Below are positions 1 through 14,500 of a stretch of DNA of 64,000 nt, piece by piece (the first letter of the stretch is position 1; every line of letters begins with the position of its first letter). A program made the translations under genes and the position numbers. The notes beneath the pieces were generated by a model. The model ran no database searches and was not told the origin of the DNA. It saw nothing but the letters and a program-made list of their open reading frames with translations. Source of the stretch: Cyanoderma ruficeps (lineage: Eukaryota; Chordata; Aves; Passeriformes; Timaliidae); contig VZDJ01004378.1 in NCBI GenBank assembly GCA_008694505.1, positions 11,903,472 to 11,967,471 on the forward strand, read 5' to 3'.

Positions 1-191
1 ATCATCTTCAAATTGCTACAAAAAATGCAGAAAAACCCCTACCAAATGCAAAGTCAGTGTATATATGCCTGTGAAGATCATATAGGTGACCCAAGTGTCT
101 AGCCTAGCATTTAGTCAGTCTTGTTCAAGGCAAACAAGCAGAACTGCATCAACCACGACAGAGCATCTCATCCAGGTTTCCAGTGGCTTAC
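1..191 (-). other. NELL2: NELL2 intron, 5' end only (partial)
   Basis: This is the beginning of the intron that follows the EGF3 exon, opening with GTAAGC on the minus strand. There is nothing else recognisable in these 191 bases. Confidence 0.8.
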
Positions 192-314
192 CTTTGCAGA
201 TGGTTCCATTTCCCGTGTAACCCGGCTTGCAGACGCAGTTGTGCCCACCCACGGTGTTGAAACAGAGAGCATTTTCATCACAGTTGTGCTGGTTTGTTAC
301 GCATTCGTCATGCT
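192..314 (-). CDS. NELL2: NELL2 exon: EGF-like domain 3
   Basis: The 123-base exon is phase 1 at both ends, between TTTCCAG and GTAAGC. It encodes (E)HDECVTNQHNCDENALCFN, then TVGGHNCVCKPGYTGNGTIC and K. Six EGF cysteines are present. E-H-D-E-C retains calcium-ligand character, but the consensus aromatic in C-x-N-x4-F/Y-x-C-x-C is histidine (GGHNC), so hydroxylation is less certain than in EGF2. NGT is a good N-glycosylation sequon. The open frame continues a few codons past both splice sites, but those residues are intronic. This is the last exon before the left edge; EGF4 would begin with the alanine codon expected next. Confidence 0.96.
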
Positions 315-3300
315 CTGGAAAGGGAAGCAAGAATGGGATGGTCCTGAATTTTTTAAGCCACAACAAAATAGGAGGTTTTTATAGTTTCCAGATTTAAAAG
401 AGAGAAACACAGTAAGTAGTGTTTACTGGCAATGGGTTAGCTATGTGAACATGTAACCATGAGATAGCCAGGGGTTTCTATTTTTATCACATACTACTAT
501 GTGACAACTGCACTGCAGCATAATTCCACTTTCATTAACAGGGCTCCAACATCATTATACTTTCTATGTGGGCTACACTATTCTCATAAACATTTGCCGA
601 AGAGCTGGCTAGCATACTGAAAATATATATGCTACTTCTGCTGTATAATTTATTCATTCAGGTTCATCTTGTGCGGGATTCTTAGGGTTTCCTTCAGAAA
701 GCTGACTAATGGTGTGAGACACACTCTCCAAACTGCAAAAGGCATGGTTAGCAGAAGGCAGGTCTTCAAAGTGCAGCCCATGTTTTCCTTCCCTTCAGCC
801 CATACAAAGAGCTTTGTTTGGATGAAATAAAGAACCTGAAAACAGAGGTCTGCCTGCTTTTCAAGGGGCTTCTAGCATGGCATGTCCTAGCACCAGAGTG
901 TGATGGATGAGACTCCTTAGTCTGGTGACTAGGACATGCTAGGAAAAAGCCCTTTTGGGAATAAATTAACAGTCTGGAGAACGTGACTTTGTGTTGATTT
1001 GCAGCGTGCTACTTAATCTGGAAAAAAAAAGCACTGCTTAAGTATTTAGCTTACAGAACATTTTAATGTTTTAGTTTGTGCTTTTTAAGAAATGGTAAAT
1101 GGACTCTCAAAATAAGATGCCTTAAAGTGTCATTTCAAAATGATACATGAAAAGCTCTATTATTTTCAAAAGGCAATATCTTAGTCCGTAGGGGTCAAAA
1201 TAAAATGCTTCCATGTTCTGGAAATACTCCTTGCATTTTTGTTAAGCCAACAGTACTCATCTATCCACGCATAATTTCAGAGCCCTGAAATTTAAATTTC
1301 AGGAAAACCAGCTGTTTGGGGAACATAAAGACATCTAATTTTAATCAGCACACACCAACTAACCTACATGTGAAATTTTCATAGCCATCGTTCTGCCCAG
1401 GTTTTAGTGGATTTTATTAGTGCATCTTAGACCAGTTCTGGCTATTTAGCACAAGTCTTAAATCTGGAATTAGATGCTCTTTCTTCCCTCATTTTGAGCA
1501 GGCAGACTGCTCTAAATCTTCCTCTTTATAAATAATGACTTCACATATCCCACTGAGTTGTCAAGAAAATTAATTTCTTAACATTTGCAAGTCACTATGG
1601 AAATGTTCAACTTGCTATTTCAATACTGGCCATAAACTGTAGGAGTATAAGCTGGCAGAATATCCAATCCATCAGAGGTAAATTTTCCTCTAGTAATGGC
1701 AAGGACCTGTTGTTTAGAAGGGGGAAACATTCACCTCAATCTAACTAATAAATTTTAAATGCTACACAGGTTTAGTTTTACTTTTGTGGGTCTGCTGCTG
1801 TTGAGTGTTTATTTGTTTGGGTTTTAGTAATATTAACCTAATATCCCTCTTCTAAACAAGGACTTGTGTCTCTTGTATCACCAGTCATGCTCCCTTCAAC
1901 CCTCACTGGATGTAGCAGAGCACAGGCTGCAGGCCTTTGCCCTCCAGCATGAGATTTAATTACTTTGCTCTCAGCATGAATAACTAAAATTGTTGTTGTT
2001 CACTAAATGATCCAGCCCCTCTAAAATCCACTTAACAATATTTGACTCTGACCTCCTAACATAGTGAAATCTTTTATGCTGGCTGAAGCCGTATTTATGT
2101 TATAACAGCATAACATGCAAATTAGATTAAAAAGTATAATCTATATTGTAACAGTATCCTGGTTTTCTTATTTTATGCTAATATTATGGTATAGTTTAAA
2201 TATGTTTTAATTTAAATATTAACTATTCTGTAATTTTTAAATAATACACAAGAAAATAACTGTGGGAATGTGTGAAATGTATTCAGCAGGCCAAAATATC
2301 CTGCAAAGCCATTATATTGGTATCTTTGGAGGAAGGGTTCCTACAACAATACATCACACTGGTGAACTCAGCTTAAATAACTACATTTGACAAATTAAGT
2401 ATCGTGCTCAAAGAGGAAGCACAGTCATCCATCTTGCACCTTAGGAATGCAGAAGCATCCCTGGCATGTACAGCAGCTCTTAACAAGATAAAAGAACATA
2501 TTAGAAGGCAGAAGGTGATTGCAGACTGCCACAGCAAGAGGAAGGGCTCTTGTGTGTGGCTGAAGCAGCTCTGAAAGCCCACTAAGGTTTGCAGGACCAG
2601 AGCCTTGAAGATCATTTGCACAGATGTATGTTCTTCATATAAAGAGATGACTGCCACATGGAGTGTGCCTTCCTAACATTTACTGTTTTGGGGGTGAGAA
2701 AAACTACCGAGTCTTTCAAGATGGATTTTTTTTCTTAAAGCATACAATATCAATAAAATTTATTTTCCATCAGCTAAATAATAGGACTTGGATGCAAAAG
2801 TAATATGCCTGGTATCCTATTCTATGCAAGCTTTGGGGTTTCTTATCCTCCTGTAAGAAAGTTCATGGAGGATGTTTCTGTACAAACTATTGAAACAGCC
2901 ATCACTATTTCTTCTGTGGCTATTGGCTCCAACTTTAGAACTTTAGGTATATTTTTATTGAAATCACATATTACTGACTCATGAAAAATTCATGGACTGA
3001 TAAATGATTCCTGGATTGAAGTTTACATGTCATTTTTAGTAGGAAAATGTTTCAGCATTAGTAGAAAATCTGTGATTAAATTAAAGGAGATTTTATACAA
3101 TTGGAATACAAAAAAAATCAGGAAAAAAGAGGAGCAGTGTGTTTTACAATCCATCTAAATTTGTTTCTCTGTATCATCTGAACAATAACACAAAACCATT
3201 TAAAAACAGTGTTTCTTCATATTGCTTTCTACAGTGACACCTAACAGAGCAGACAGCATAAACTTCAGGAGTGGCTCTTTAATGGATTAATTACACAGTT

Positions 3301-4330
3301 AAACTACATGTGAAAATATCCTGAATAACCTCTGTCACTACATCTACTCTTTCAGCACTTGGCACACTATCCACACCAATTTAAAGAGACCACCAGAAAC
3401 AGGTATATCACTAGTGATAACAAGACAGATTGTTCAGCTTTATTAAAACAGAAATACTTATTAATAATAAATAGGATGGTTTTCTGTTCATAATTCTTCA
3501 TTAATTCATGCTTATCACATTGGTTTCTTTTTTTAATAAAACACTTGGAAAGTCACCTTAAAAGAAAAAGGAGAAAATTGCAGAGCCTGAGTTGAGCAAT
3601 CGTAAATATCAAATCAGAAAGTGCAGAGGCAGATAGGACCATGTGTTACAAAGAAGCAAAAAAAAGCAATTTAAAGAAGAATCATTAAAAGAGAACGTGC
3701 AATATGGTTTTTTAAGTTCAAAAACCTGTTTAGAAATATTATTTGCCTTATTTAGAAATGCTAAAATTTTATTTCTCAAGGCCATTTATTTCAAAAATCT
3801 TTAGAAATCATCTGACACATTTAATAAACGTTCCATGCTTATTTCACTGCATAGCATAATGAAGACAGGAACAGACCAGATACAATAGTATTACAGAGGC
3901 AAAGAAAAGCTTATTTTTGCAGAGAAATTTTAATGATTTACCAACCTGAACTTGCATAAACATTTTGTACAAAGACCACATGCACTGGTTTCAATGATGA
4001 ATTCTAAAGTTTATTATCTAATATATTTAAAATCCATTTTGCACTGACCAGGACACATGCTCAACAGTGTTAAAATTCATAACATCTCTGTTCTGGGAAT
4101 CAAATGAAGTTTTAAATGCTCTATTTATATTGACTAAACTATCTCTGGAATGAGATCTTTCTAGACAGAGAAAAAAATTTTACTCCAATATTTCCTATTG
4201 CTTCATGGTAATAACAACAGTAAGTGCACAAGAATGTCTCATGAAATAGTTCCCATGACACAAACAACTTAAATAGTAAAAATTACGTGATGATGCAACT
4301 GATTTACTTTTGCATATCTGTGTGTGCAAA

Positions 4331-4382
4331 TACATTATATACACACAAATATATATATATACACACATATCTATATATACAA
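4331..4382. repeat. AT/AC microsatellite
   Basis: Alternating TA and CA dinucleotides: ATATACACACAAATATATAT, then ACACACATATCTATATATAC. Confidence 0.9.
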
Positions 4383-5561
4383 GTACATACAGTAAAGGTG
4401 AAGAATTTATTTTATTCGATTTATTTTGAAATATTATTTCAGAATATTCTATATTGCTTGCTTGAGACAAAGTTTACTTCAAAAGGGTATCCAGGGTGAA
4501 GTACTGCACTCTACAAAGTGAGACTGGTGGCATAAACTGATCAAAACCCACTAGATGCTCTGATGCATCTCAATGCAATGACAGCTGGAGACCTGTCTTA
4601 CCAAATTTGTTATCTGTGCAGAGATTCTTGCTGAGCTTAGTAAAATTTAACATGTTGTCCACAAGGTGTGGCTCTTGCCTCCTCATTCACACTATGCAAT
4701 ATCAGCCCCTACCCTTCCTGCTGTGTATTTTATGATTAAAAATAAATGTCTGTATAAATTTCCCACATGCATACTGCAAGCCTTCCCAATATTTGCCTTG
4801 TGTATGCAAATTCTGCAAAGGTCTAAGAAAAAATAAATAATGATAATCCAATCCTATAGCAAATAGGAATGATGACTGAGTCGCATCCCTTGCTTAGGGA
4901 TGAAAAATACTGTGCTAGCAGTTTTCCTGAACCATCCATTAACAACACTGGAAAATAAGAGCCGAGATCATCTTCAAGGTGCAGAAACACATAAAAGTTC
5001 CCAAAAATATAAATAGAATACATCCCTGCAACTGTAATCTTGTAATATGATGCAATAGATATTCATTGCTGAGTGAAGAACTTTTAAACCTGGATTAAAT
5101 TAAAATAATTTAAATAAAGAAAATATATTAGGTATTTTTCCTTTTTGATCTCTCTGCATTCAAGAATTCAAATTACTTTGGCCTTCTGTCTCCTTCCCAT
5201 TGATTTGGTATAGAAGTACAGAACCATGGAGACCAGCTGGCCATCTGATGTGGCAGTGACAACAGATAAGATCTACTTGAATTACCAATAGCCAACACAC
5301 TTAAATGCCCACTTACAGCTTATTCTAATTACAAGGATTTTTTCCCGCACCTTTAGTTCATGTACAAGACAAAAATTAGTAGCAATTATGCATGTAATAT
5401 GGAAGACTTATTCCATTAAGATCATTTGAGAAATGACAGATGGCTAATCTCTTTAAGACTTTATATTAACTCATTTAAACTCTAATTGGCAGAGCTAATT
5501 TAAAACACAGTATATGCACACTATTTTTAAAGAGCAAATGCTGTAAATTTATTGAACTATT

Positions 5562-6006
5562 TGCTGGAAAGTGTCCAAGGAAGGGCACTGAAACCAGTAA
5601 AGCGACCAGAGAACAAGTCTTATGAGGAGTGTCTGAGGGAACTGGGATTTTTTAGCCAGAAGAAAAGGAGGCCTGGGAGGACCTTCTCTCAACTACCTGA
5701 CAGGAGGTTGTACATAGGTGAGGGTTCAGTCTCATCTCCAAAGTAGCAGGCAAAAAGACGAGAAATGGGACTCAAGTTGTGCTTGGAGGTTTAGATTGGA
5801 TACTAGAAAAATGCTCTTCACTGTAAGAGCTGTCAAGCATTGGAACAGGCTGCCTGGGGAAGTGTTTGAGTAACCACCCCTGGAGGCATTTTTTAAAGAC
5901 GTATATGTGGCACTTAGGGACATCCTTCAGTGGTGAATTTGGCAGAGTTGTGTTGGACTTCATGACGTTAAAGGCCTTTTCCAACCTAAGAGAGTCTATG
6001 ATTTTA
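5562..6006 (+). mobile_element. CR1 LINE, 5'-truncated 3' end
   Basis: The plus strand follows the 3' part of avian CR1. It runs from AGTGTCCAAGGAAGGGCAC through TATGAGGAGTGTCTGAGG, AAGAAAAGGAGGC, CTTCACTGTAAGAGC and CATTGGAACAGGCTGCC to CCTTTTCCAACCTAAG and a decayed TCTATGATTTTAT tail. Divergence and missing segments indicate an old copy. Truncation at the 5' side is typical of LINE target-primed insertion. The short ORFs here are remnants or chance. Confidence 0.85.
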
Positions 6007-6347
6007 TATTTCCCATATATTTATGTTAAAATTTTTTGATCAAATAATTTTTCCATAAGTATTTCTTAATTTAAATGTAAAATAGAACCTATGTTTTAAT
6101 TACACACAGAGTTATCATCACACAGTTTACCCTTAGTTAATGCTTGAGTCATTAATCATTAATGACCACCAGAAGCTTCAGTTCAAAGCTTCAGTACACC
6201 AAAAGCCAGGTCTACAAGAGTTTGCTCCCTGCTAATCCTCTTACTTGACTGATTTTTATCTTCATCTATTCCGATATATCCATGTTGTTGTTGGTCCTCA
6301 TTTTCTAATTCTTTCTTCAGTGCAGTCATAAATTACAATTTCTGTAG

Positions 6348-6900
6348 AGCAGCTGCTTGCTCCCTCGCCCAGTAGGATTGGGGAGAGAATCAGAAAGGCA
6401 AAAGCCAGAAAACTCATGGTTGAGATAAAGACAGTTTAATAGGGAAAGCAAAGGCTGCACACACAAGCAAAGCAAAGCAAGGAATTAATTCACTGCTTTG
6501 CAATGACAGGCAGGGGTTCAGCCAGCACCAGGACAGCAGGGGCCCCATCACGTGTAATGGTTACTGGGGAAGACAAACTCCATCACTCCAAATATCCTCC
6601 CTTCCTCCTCCTTTCCCCCACTGTATACACTGAGCATGGTGTCACATGGTCTGGAATCTCCCTTGGTCAGTTTGGGTCACCTGTCCTGGTTGTGTCCCCT
6701 CCCAGGCCCCCAGGCACCCCCAGCCTCCTCCCCAGTGTGGCAATACCAGAAGTAGGAACGGCCTTGGCTCTGTGTAAACTCTGCTCAGCAATATCAAAAA
6801 CATCTCTATATTATCAACCCTGTGTTCAGCACAAATCCAAAACACAGCCTTACACCAGCCACTGTGAAGAAAATTAACTCAGCCCCAACCAAACCCAGCA
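6348..6900 (-). mobile_element. ERV LTR copy 1 (solo, noncoding), sense to NELL2
   Basis: This aligns by eye over most of its length with 25334-25928. Shared landmarks are the GCAAAGCAAAGCAAGGAATT block, GTATACACTGAGCATG and the C-rich CCCCTCCCAGGCCCCC segment. I recognise the pattern as a common avian endogenous-retrovirus LTR, read on the minus strand, with ATTAAA at 6435-6440 as its likely poly(A) hexamer. The outer part of the 3' end (left side) seems shorter than in copy 2. No internal gag/pol/env sequence is adjacent, so it is a solo LTR. I do not assign a family name. Confidence 0.8.
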
Positions 6901-8516
6901 TATCTACATTCAGAACTTTCCTACTTTTTTCTTTTAATTATGTAGAAAATAAAAATAGCTCTGGCATGTGCATGTTCTGTTCTCAAGGTCTATTTTGGAG
7001 ATCATCCTGCACTCTGAGAAGCTCCTTCTGTCCATTGTTGTTCTTCAGGGAGAACAGCTGTCATTAACTCATCCAGATTTCTTTTCTCTCTTCCAGCTAT
7101 TATCTTATTTACTTACTCTATATTTACTTGCTGTTAATGTAGTAAAAAAGGAAAAATAAGGAAACTGCCAGGAAACCTTAGGAAGAAAATCCACTTGGGG
7201 ATTCATCTGAAATCCAGTGTTCCTTTTCACATCCATATGAAAAAAACAAAAAGCTCCAGAACTTCATCCTAGTTTTACTACTGGGAAAATATAAAACACA
7301 ATCTATATTACTGAAAATACAAATTCCAAAAATTTGGGACATTCTAATTCTAGTTAATATTAGTTTTTTAAAAAAATCTTACTCCAAGATTTTCAATTTC
7401 ATGTTTTATTTCACAACAGACTTTCATCTAAAGAAAACTATTTTGCACACCAAAGCCTACAAGAAGTATATACTTTTTTCCCCGTCCTTTGACTTTGAGA
7501 TTTTTTTTTCTTTGCAAAAATCTCTTTTCTCTACTTTTTGGTTATTCCTGTTCCAGATTTTCCTCCTAGATCTATGGAATACATGACTCCAAGTTTTAAG
7601 CACCTTTGAACTCTCCATTAGTAATTTCAAATTCTGTAGCTCTAATAATGGATTTTATGGCTCTAAACAGGCTATACTCTCATCTAGGACTCAACTTGAA
7701 AAGACTAACACATAACTTGAATGTTGACCGGTCCACATTCTGTGTGGGATCTGCACACCAAGAAGTCTGTGACAAGATCTCTTGGAACACTGGGAAAACT
7801 AAGTAATTACACTAAGCAATTTCAGACAAAAAAGACAAGTTGATGGATAAAATACAAATTTCATGGTAGGCCTACCCTTATTCCCTCCATCTTCTTCTAC
7901 AGCTCTTCATCAAACCACTCAGACTTTGCTAAACCCACCTAAGATTCATCTTCCTCAAAATGTGTTTTTTAATTTCCACTTTCATGGAATAATACGTATT
8001 TTTACAAAATACACTCCTCTCATGGAGGCTTCTTTTGTAATATTAATCAGTGTTATTCCATGTAACATTCTGTGAATTTTTATACTTTTCAACCAGCTAG
8101 GCAGAGTAAATATATTGAAGAATTTTTGTCTGACAGCTAAAGTTAAAAAAGCTTTAATTTATCCCCACTTTCTTTCATGTCTGCCATTTTCTATATTCCC
8201 TCTTGAACAGAAAAGTTTCAGGGAAGGATTTTCTAAAGCATTTAGCAGAGACCCAACTGTTTCCCCTAAAGGAATGTCTGTAACTCCCACTGATTACAAT
8301 GGCAGGACCATAGAATAAATGCAAAATAATTTTGAAAATCCCACCTTAAGAGATTTCAGTCTAGACCTTGACAAGGACCTTGTCACCCACTTCTTTTTCG
8401 CCTTAACTCAAACTGATCTCTTAATATCTTTTACCAGGGACATTTTAAAATGATGTCTCTATCTTTTAAAAGGTATTGAATTGTGTACACTTTCTAGACT
8501 TTCTCCACACATCCAT

Positions 8517-8535
8517 CTATTTATTTATTTATTTT
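8517..8535. repeat. (ATTT)n short tandem repeat
   Basis: About four ATTT units in a row. Confidence 0.85.
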
Positions 8536-10186
8536 AATCTAGCTAGATGCACTACTTATGCCTAGGTAAATCTTACTTAATTTTATTATATACAACACCT
8601 CCCAGACACTTATGATAAACTGATGCTTTCACCTTCCACCTTCTATTATGTGGTCAAAGGTGATAATTATAGCGAATTCTGCATCTCTAGGGGTGCTCCC
8701 TACTTTATTGCTAGTAGAATAGTCAGATTAGAGTTGCAAATACAATTTCCTCAGCCAGCTGAAAAATGTTTGTTTTAGTTCTTATAATTTCAACTCTTTT
8801 TATTTACTGCTTCCTTACTAAAAGGCTCCATGTTGTAACAAGTCTGCCACTAGCAACAGATACCCGTTGGATATTTGGCCTTCCTCCCACACATATTTCT
8901 GTTACACAAATAAAAGCTGTAAAGTAACCTGACTGCTGTTGAGGCTGGTAACTTACTGCCTGTTCTCATATTTCATTAGTAACAACTCAGAGATTACCCA
9001 CATGACCAGAAAGCTCCACAAAAACACCTCTAAACACTTTCTCAGCACAAAGTTAACAGAAGGTGGATATGCACTAAGTGATGGAAGAAAGATGTCTCAG
9101 CAATCAAAACTACCAGAGAACAGTAATGTTCTCAAAACTCTCTAGAAACAGCTGGTGCCGCTTCTATTCTTTCTGGAATAGCATTGTGACCAGGGTTTGT
9201 CAACACATTTCAGCAGCTCCTGGAAAACCAGTTACAACATTATGACACCATTACCTAAGTCAGCACTTGTCTGGCAAAGAAAATCAGAGGCACCACAGTG
9301 GTGGATGAAATGCTGCTGTTGCTTTGATCCTGTTCTTGGCTGCAAGAATCTGGAGCAACTTACCAAACCATAAATGTTAGGAAACAAATGGGCTTCTTTT
9401 CTTTCTTCCCATGCAGCAGAGAGATTCGTAATGCATGAAGTAGTTCCTCTCATTTCCCTGGCAGTGCTGTGACTCAGACACTCAGATCACTCACTGTATA
9501 TCAAGGACAGCACTATTTTTGATATGACAAGATGCTTGAGCTCTCTAGGGAGACGAGGCCTTCTTTAAGTGTTGCTCACCTGATTTTGAAGAGAGTTCTC
9601 TACTCGAAAACAGGGACAAAGTTATGCTTCAGTGATGATAAGGTAGAGTCATATTGCTGCTCTTGCCTTTGGTTAGCCTTGATGCCATCTCCAGTGATAG
9701 ACCAAATTTTTCCTAGCATGCATCCCCCCTGATAGTTTACAAAGGTGCACCAAAACAGCACAGCAAACATATCCTTTGTGAACACCGCATGTCAGCTGCC
9801 TTCCCTGGACACACAAGCACTGGGGAGAATGGTGCAGCCCGTCCTCAACACTGGCCATATGAGGGAGGAGCCAACACACACACCCAGCCTTCAAAGCCAT
9901 GAAGTGCTCCTGGCTGCCTGCTGCAGTTCAGAAGAGCCCTTGATGCCAAAAGATAACCTGCAGAGCTGTCTGAACTGATTCTAACAAAAAGCTGCACAGC
10001 ACAGTAAAGGAGATGCAATGAAATGTGCTCCCACCTTCCTTCCCTCACCATGTAATGGCATGAAACTTGACACTGGCTAACCTGTTTCATGGGTAGATTT
10101 TCCAGACCACACCATGTTTTTGTTGCCACAGCTCAACTGCTAGAGTCTATAAAGCTTACAAATAATTATTTCTGTACTTACATGCT

Positions 10187-10221
10187 TCACAAAATCATTA
10201 AGGTTGGAATATCTTTAAGAT
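10187..10221 (-). mobile_element. Possible CR1 3' tail, reverse orientation
   Basis: CACAAAATCATTAAGGTTGG resembles the reverse complement of a CR1 3' terminus (TCACAGAATCATTAAGGTTGG type). Only about 35 bases are alike, so this may be coincidence. Confidence 0.35.
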
Positions 10222-11479
10222 ATTTATGTGTATTTTATATTGATTAAAAATATTTGCATAAGCACATCTTAGGAAACTTTTCATATCTGAAAAATTCTGC
10301 CATCACATTTACTGTCTTGTTTAAGAACACCATGAATTGTTCTAACAAGCAGAACCACAGATATGAGTCTACAGTATTGTTCAGGTCTCCGAAAGTCAAA
10401 ATATGAATTTAGAATCAATGAAGTTAAGAAGAAAGTAAATTTTGACCAGATATTCCATTTTGCTACAATTACTATCATCTCAGAATGACCTCTATAACCC
10501 TACTTCCTTCACAAGTCTGCACTTTGGAAAAGCTAGGATTTAAGCAGAGATGCTGTGAACAACTCTGGAGTACTTCAAACTAAGATGAAGTCCATTCTAT
10601 GGAAGGTGCATTAAGTTAAACCCGGGGTCTTCAAAGCAGACAGCATCTGTCCAGACTGCCACTAACAACAAGTTTTATTTACTTTTCAGGCATTAAAATG
10701 ATGCAGACAGAATTTAAATTCATCCAATTTCACCTTCTGAAGTAATAGGAGCAACGTAACAAACTTTTCTTTCCAAGTATTTGCACACTCCAAAATTTTA
10801 AAAACACTTCAACAAATTAGAACAGATACTCTTGATGAATCCTCACCTTTCTAGAAATCAATCGTATCTTGAGTAAGACTGGCCATTTATCACTGCTTTG
10901 AGCAGCGTGAAAGTTTTATTTTTGTTTCTTTAAATGCACTGTCATTAAAAAAACCCTGTCATTACTACAGGTTTCCAAATCCTAAACATCAAAGTTAACA
11001 CTGTGTGACAGCTGGTGTGTTCCAAACTCATCACACTTACTCGTCTGTAACAGGGTAAATGACACAATTATCTGCTGTAATTACTGTTGCTGACAATATA
11101 TTTTTCCTGGTGATTGGTCTGTGTGACTCAGAGCTGCTTATCTTTGTCAGTCCAGTCCAAATCTCCATTTCCATGTGACTTGGACATTAACTTACAAAGT
11201 ATTTACAAATTAGTTCCAATATCTGCCAAGACAGATATTTGGGTTAGTATAAAATCATCTTTTATTGCATGATTAAGCAGTCTACCACTCTAATATTATT
11301 TTGCATTAGAAAATAACTATTCATGATTAAATTCTGTGCCCCATTCAAATTAAATGCACCTTTAGTATTGGAAGGGAGACACACTCAAACAGGTGAATAT
11401 AAAGAAGGAATAAAATCTAAATAAAGAAGGGCATGGATTTTTTTTTTAAATGCTCATTCCTAAAGCAAAACATGAATTT

Positions 11480-11522
11480 AAAAAAAAAAGGATAAAACAT
11501 AAAAAAAAAAGGATAAAAAATT
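11480..11522. repeat. Two-unit A-rich tandem repeat
   Basis: A run of about ten A followed by GGATAAAA occurs twice, about 21 bases apart. Confidence 0.8.
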
Positions 11523-14500
11523 TAGATACTTAATCTAATTGCTCTCTTGTGACAATTTTAAAGAACAGCTACAGAAGACAACAGAGACTTTTGATTTTGA
11601 GCACTGTGAGTTACAGGCTAATCAAGCTAGCTCACAGCATGTGGTTTCCCTGGAATACCTTTTACTTTAAAAATATTAGATAGATACAATTCCTGCCACC
11701 ATTTCTCCAAATAATACATTTTAGAGGATGTGAAAAGACTGCAGCATCTGACAGAAAGAAGCAGATATTGTTCTTTTTGAGATGATTTGGAAGCTTGTCA
11801 GAATGAAAAAATACTCCCACAAAAACTCCTATGAAACATTTAGATAGAGCAGCTTCCTATTTTATTGATAAGCTTGTTGACAGAGCTCCTGGTCCTTGAT
11901 AGAAACATCTATATATTCAAAGGTTTTTTTGTTATTTGATGAGGTGGGGGATATGTCAGTTTTTGCACAGACTACACGAACAGTAAAGGGCATGGTTTCA
12001 AGAAGGCAAATTGATTGTTGTTCCTGAAATAATTTCGATTCTCAGTCTTGAAGATGCCACAAATCCACTAGCATTTTCTTAAAAAACCAAAAGAAGACAG
12101 AACAGTTTTCTGCGAGTTCTGTGTATTGATAATGCCCCCAGAAAAAATATCAAGTATCTTTTACAGACACAGTACTTTCAGAAACATTACCTCACAAAAC
12201 ACAACTTCAGTAACAAAAGTGAAATTTCACCCAAACCCCTTAGGATTGTATTGTACAGCAGCACAACATAGACAGCAATGCTTCCCTTTGTAACAATGTG
12301 AGTTTCCAAGTCACTGGTGATGATTTCACTGATCTTCCTCGGGGTGTTAACCATTCACAACCCTAAGGATGGCCAACACATTATCTCAGTAGGTAATATT
12401 TGTTCCTTCTTGTTGATCCATTCTTTTTGACTGCTGCAGAGAGGTATTGCCAAAGACTTGCCTTTATTCATTTACATGAGCTGGCAAACACTGACAGAGC
12501 AAATTCAGGGACTGAAACTAGTTCTAGAGAAAATTAGAAGGGCAGCAGAAGTGAGAATTTAACTTACACACTATGTATTTGTGCATGATGAGCCACAGCC
12601 TGGCTGCAGAATCATCAGCACATTTCAGTGTGAATCATGTAAAACTAAAAATATAAGCCCTTCTTTGGGACTACATATAGGAACACAGACACTGGGTGAG
12701 TCAGTGAAGTGGATAAATCCAGTACGTTTACTTTGTGCATTTCAAGGTAGACTTCAGAATAATTCTGTGTGCAAAGAAGGACTGGGAAGGATGCAACTCC
12801 TGATGTGGTCAAGGGGTCTGTACAAGAAAGCAGTTTGGTATGGTGAAGTACAAGGTTTTGTAAGCTGATAATCATCAGTCCAAAAGACTGACAAAAGGTA
12901 GCAATATTGATAGAGAACTATTGCAGAGACAAACTGTCAAAGAAGATGACATACTAAATTGCAATAACTGACAGTATCAAACAGAAGTTAAGAAAATAGT
13001 CTTCCATTACCGTAAAGCAGAATAATCTATCAAATGTTTCATGAAAAACAAAGGACACTTCTAAGGTGTTTCAGGAGCCAGTGATTATAAGATATGCCAT
13101 GTTCTGTGCAGTAGGAATCAAATAGTAAAGAATTAAAGTTTCCATGCCACAGATTGTCTGAACAGAAATAATTCAGAAATTCCTATCTATCTAAACAGGA
13201 ATCTTCCATATTCATTCAAAGAAAAAACTTGCAGCTATAATATTAAATGAAAAGGCTTCTAAAGACCTGGACAATATTAAAACATATCATGTCTCCCCTT
13301 ACCTGTCTTGGAAGTTAGATTTCTTACCCTCTGTCTTTGCTAAAAACTGTGCTTTGATTAGAAATGTTTTTCAACAGTAGAATGCCAAAAGACAGATATG
13401 ATATCTACATACTGCCAGCAGCATCCACTGCCCTGAAATCCTAGCAAAATGGTATCATGGCTATAGACAACTTATTTTACAGTGAATGTGTAGAAAACTA
13501 CCAATACAGCATGATTACATAACCTTAAATAACCTCCACTGTTCCTGTTTTAAAAACTGTCTTGTTTCATGCAGTAGCACCAGTTTCTCACTGACCTTGG
13601 CTGGAGTCCCTCTGAGAACAGGCAACACTCTCCCAGCATGAGGCAATCACCAGCTGGCTCAGACATGAGAGATGTGAGCCATCCAACTTCCCTCACTTCT
13701 GGCTTGCTCAATGAGACAGCAGCAGATTCCCATCTCCTGAGCCAGAAAGATCCTTATGACTTCAAACAAACTGTCCTCAAGGCTGCCTACTGTGTTTCCT
13801 GATCTTTGCACAGTCTGTCTGTCACAGCCTGTGATCATCCACAGAAGGACAGGCCAGGGGAGGTTCAGCTGTGAAGGGATGTCATGTTGCAATGAATCAA
13901 GGTCTTGGGTTGGAACTGCTAATCCTATCATGATGATTGCCTAGAACCTGTAAATAGACAACTGAGTTGGGTCCAGCAGAATTCTTAACCTCTGTTGATT
14001 AGAATGTGCGCTTAGATGAAGATAACGTACCTTGGGGTGTCTTAATGGCAAACTAAATGCTACCTCCTGCATCAACGCCAGTAAAATTCCAACATAAAGA
14101 GTAAATGTAATTACCATAGGAATTATTAATCCATTTAGTGTTGTATGATTTCTCGGATTTTCTATTTTTACAACATACTGTGTTAATTTTGCTATACTCC
14201 TTCACGTCTACTTTTCAATCATATTGTACTGACACAGCACAGAACCGCACTGTAGAAGCTGGCAAGGGATGCTGGGTGATTGAAAAGCTGTAGAGGGCAT
14301 TGAACACTGAGAAACAGGAAGTACACTGGATGTCTGTCATAATGCTGTGATATAAATATCAAGCAATGTTAAGGCTTGGAAATACTGTAATTTCAAATTT
14401 TTTACATTAAAAAAAGGTTTTTCTGAGTTAGTTTTAAGTTGAGTATATTCTCAAGTTGATATCTGGAACTCCTTTATTATATTGAAAAATATCTCATTAC

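Noticed and set aside
115..366. Reading the EGF3 ORF as a separate one-exon gene
   Set aside because: The conserved part is bounded by AG and GT at 314 and 192, and its phase matches the EGF2 exon. The flanking residues are intronic.
6503..6877. 124-codon plus-strand ORF
   Set aside because: It is antisense to LTR copy 1, and the same pattern recurs in copy 2 (25683-25886). It is a repeat by-product.
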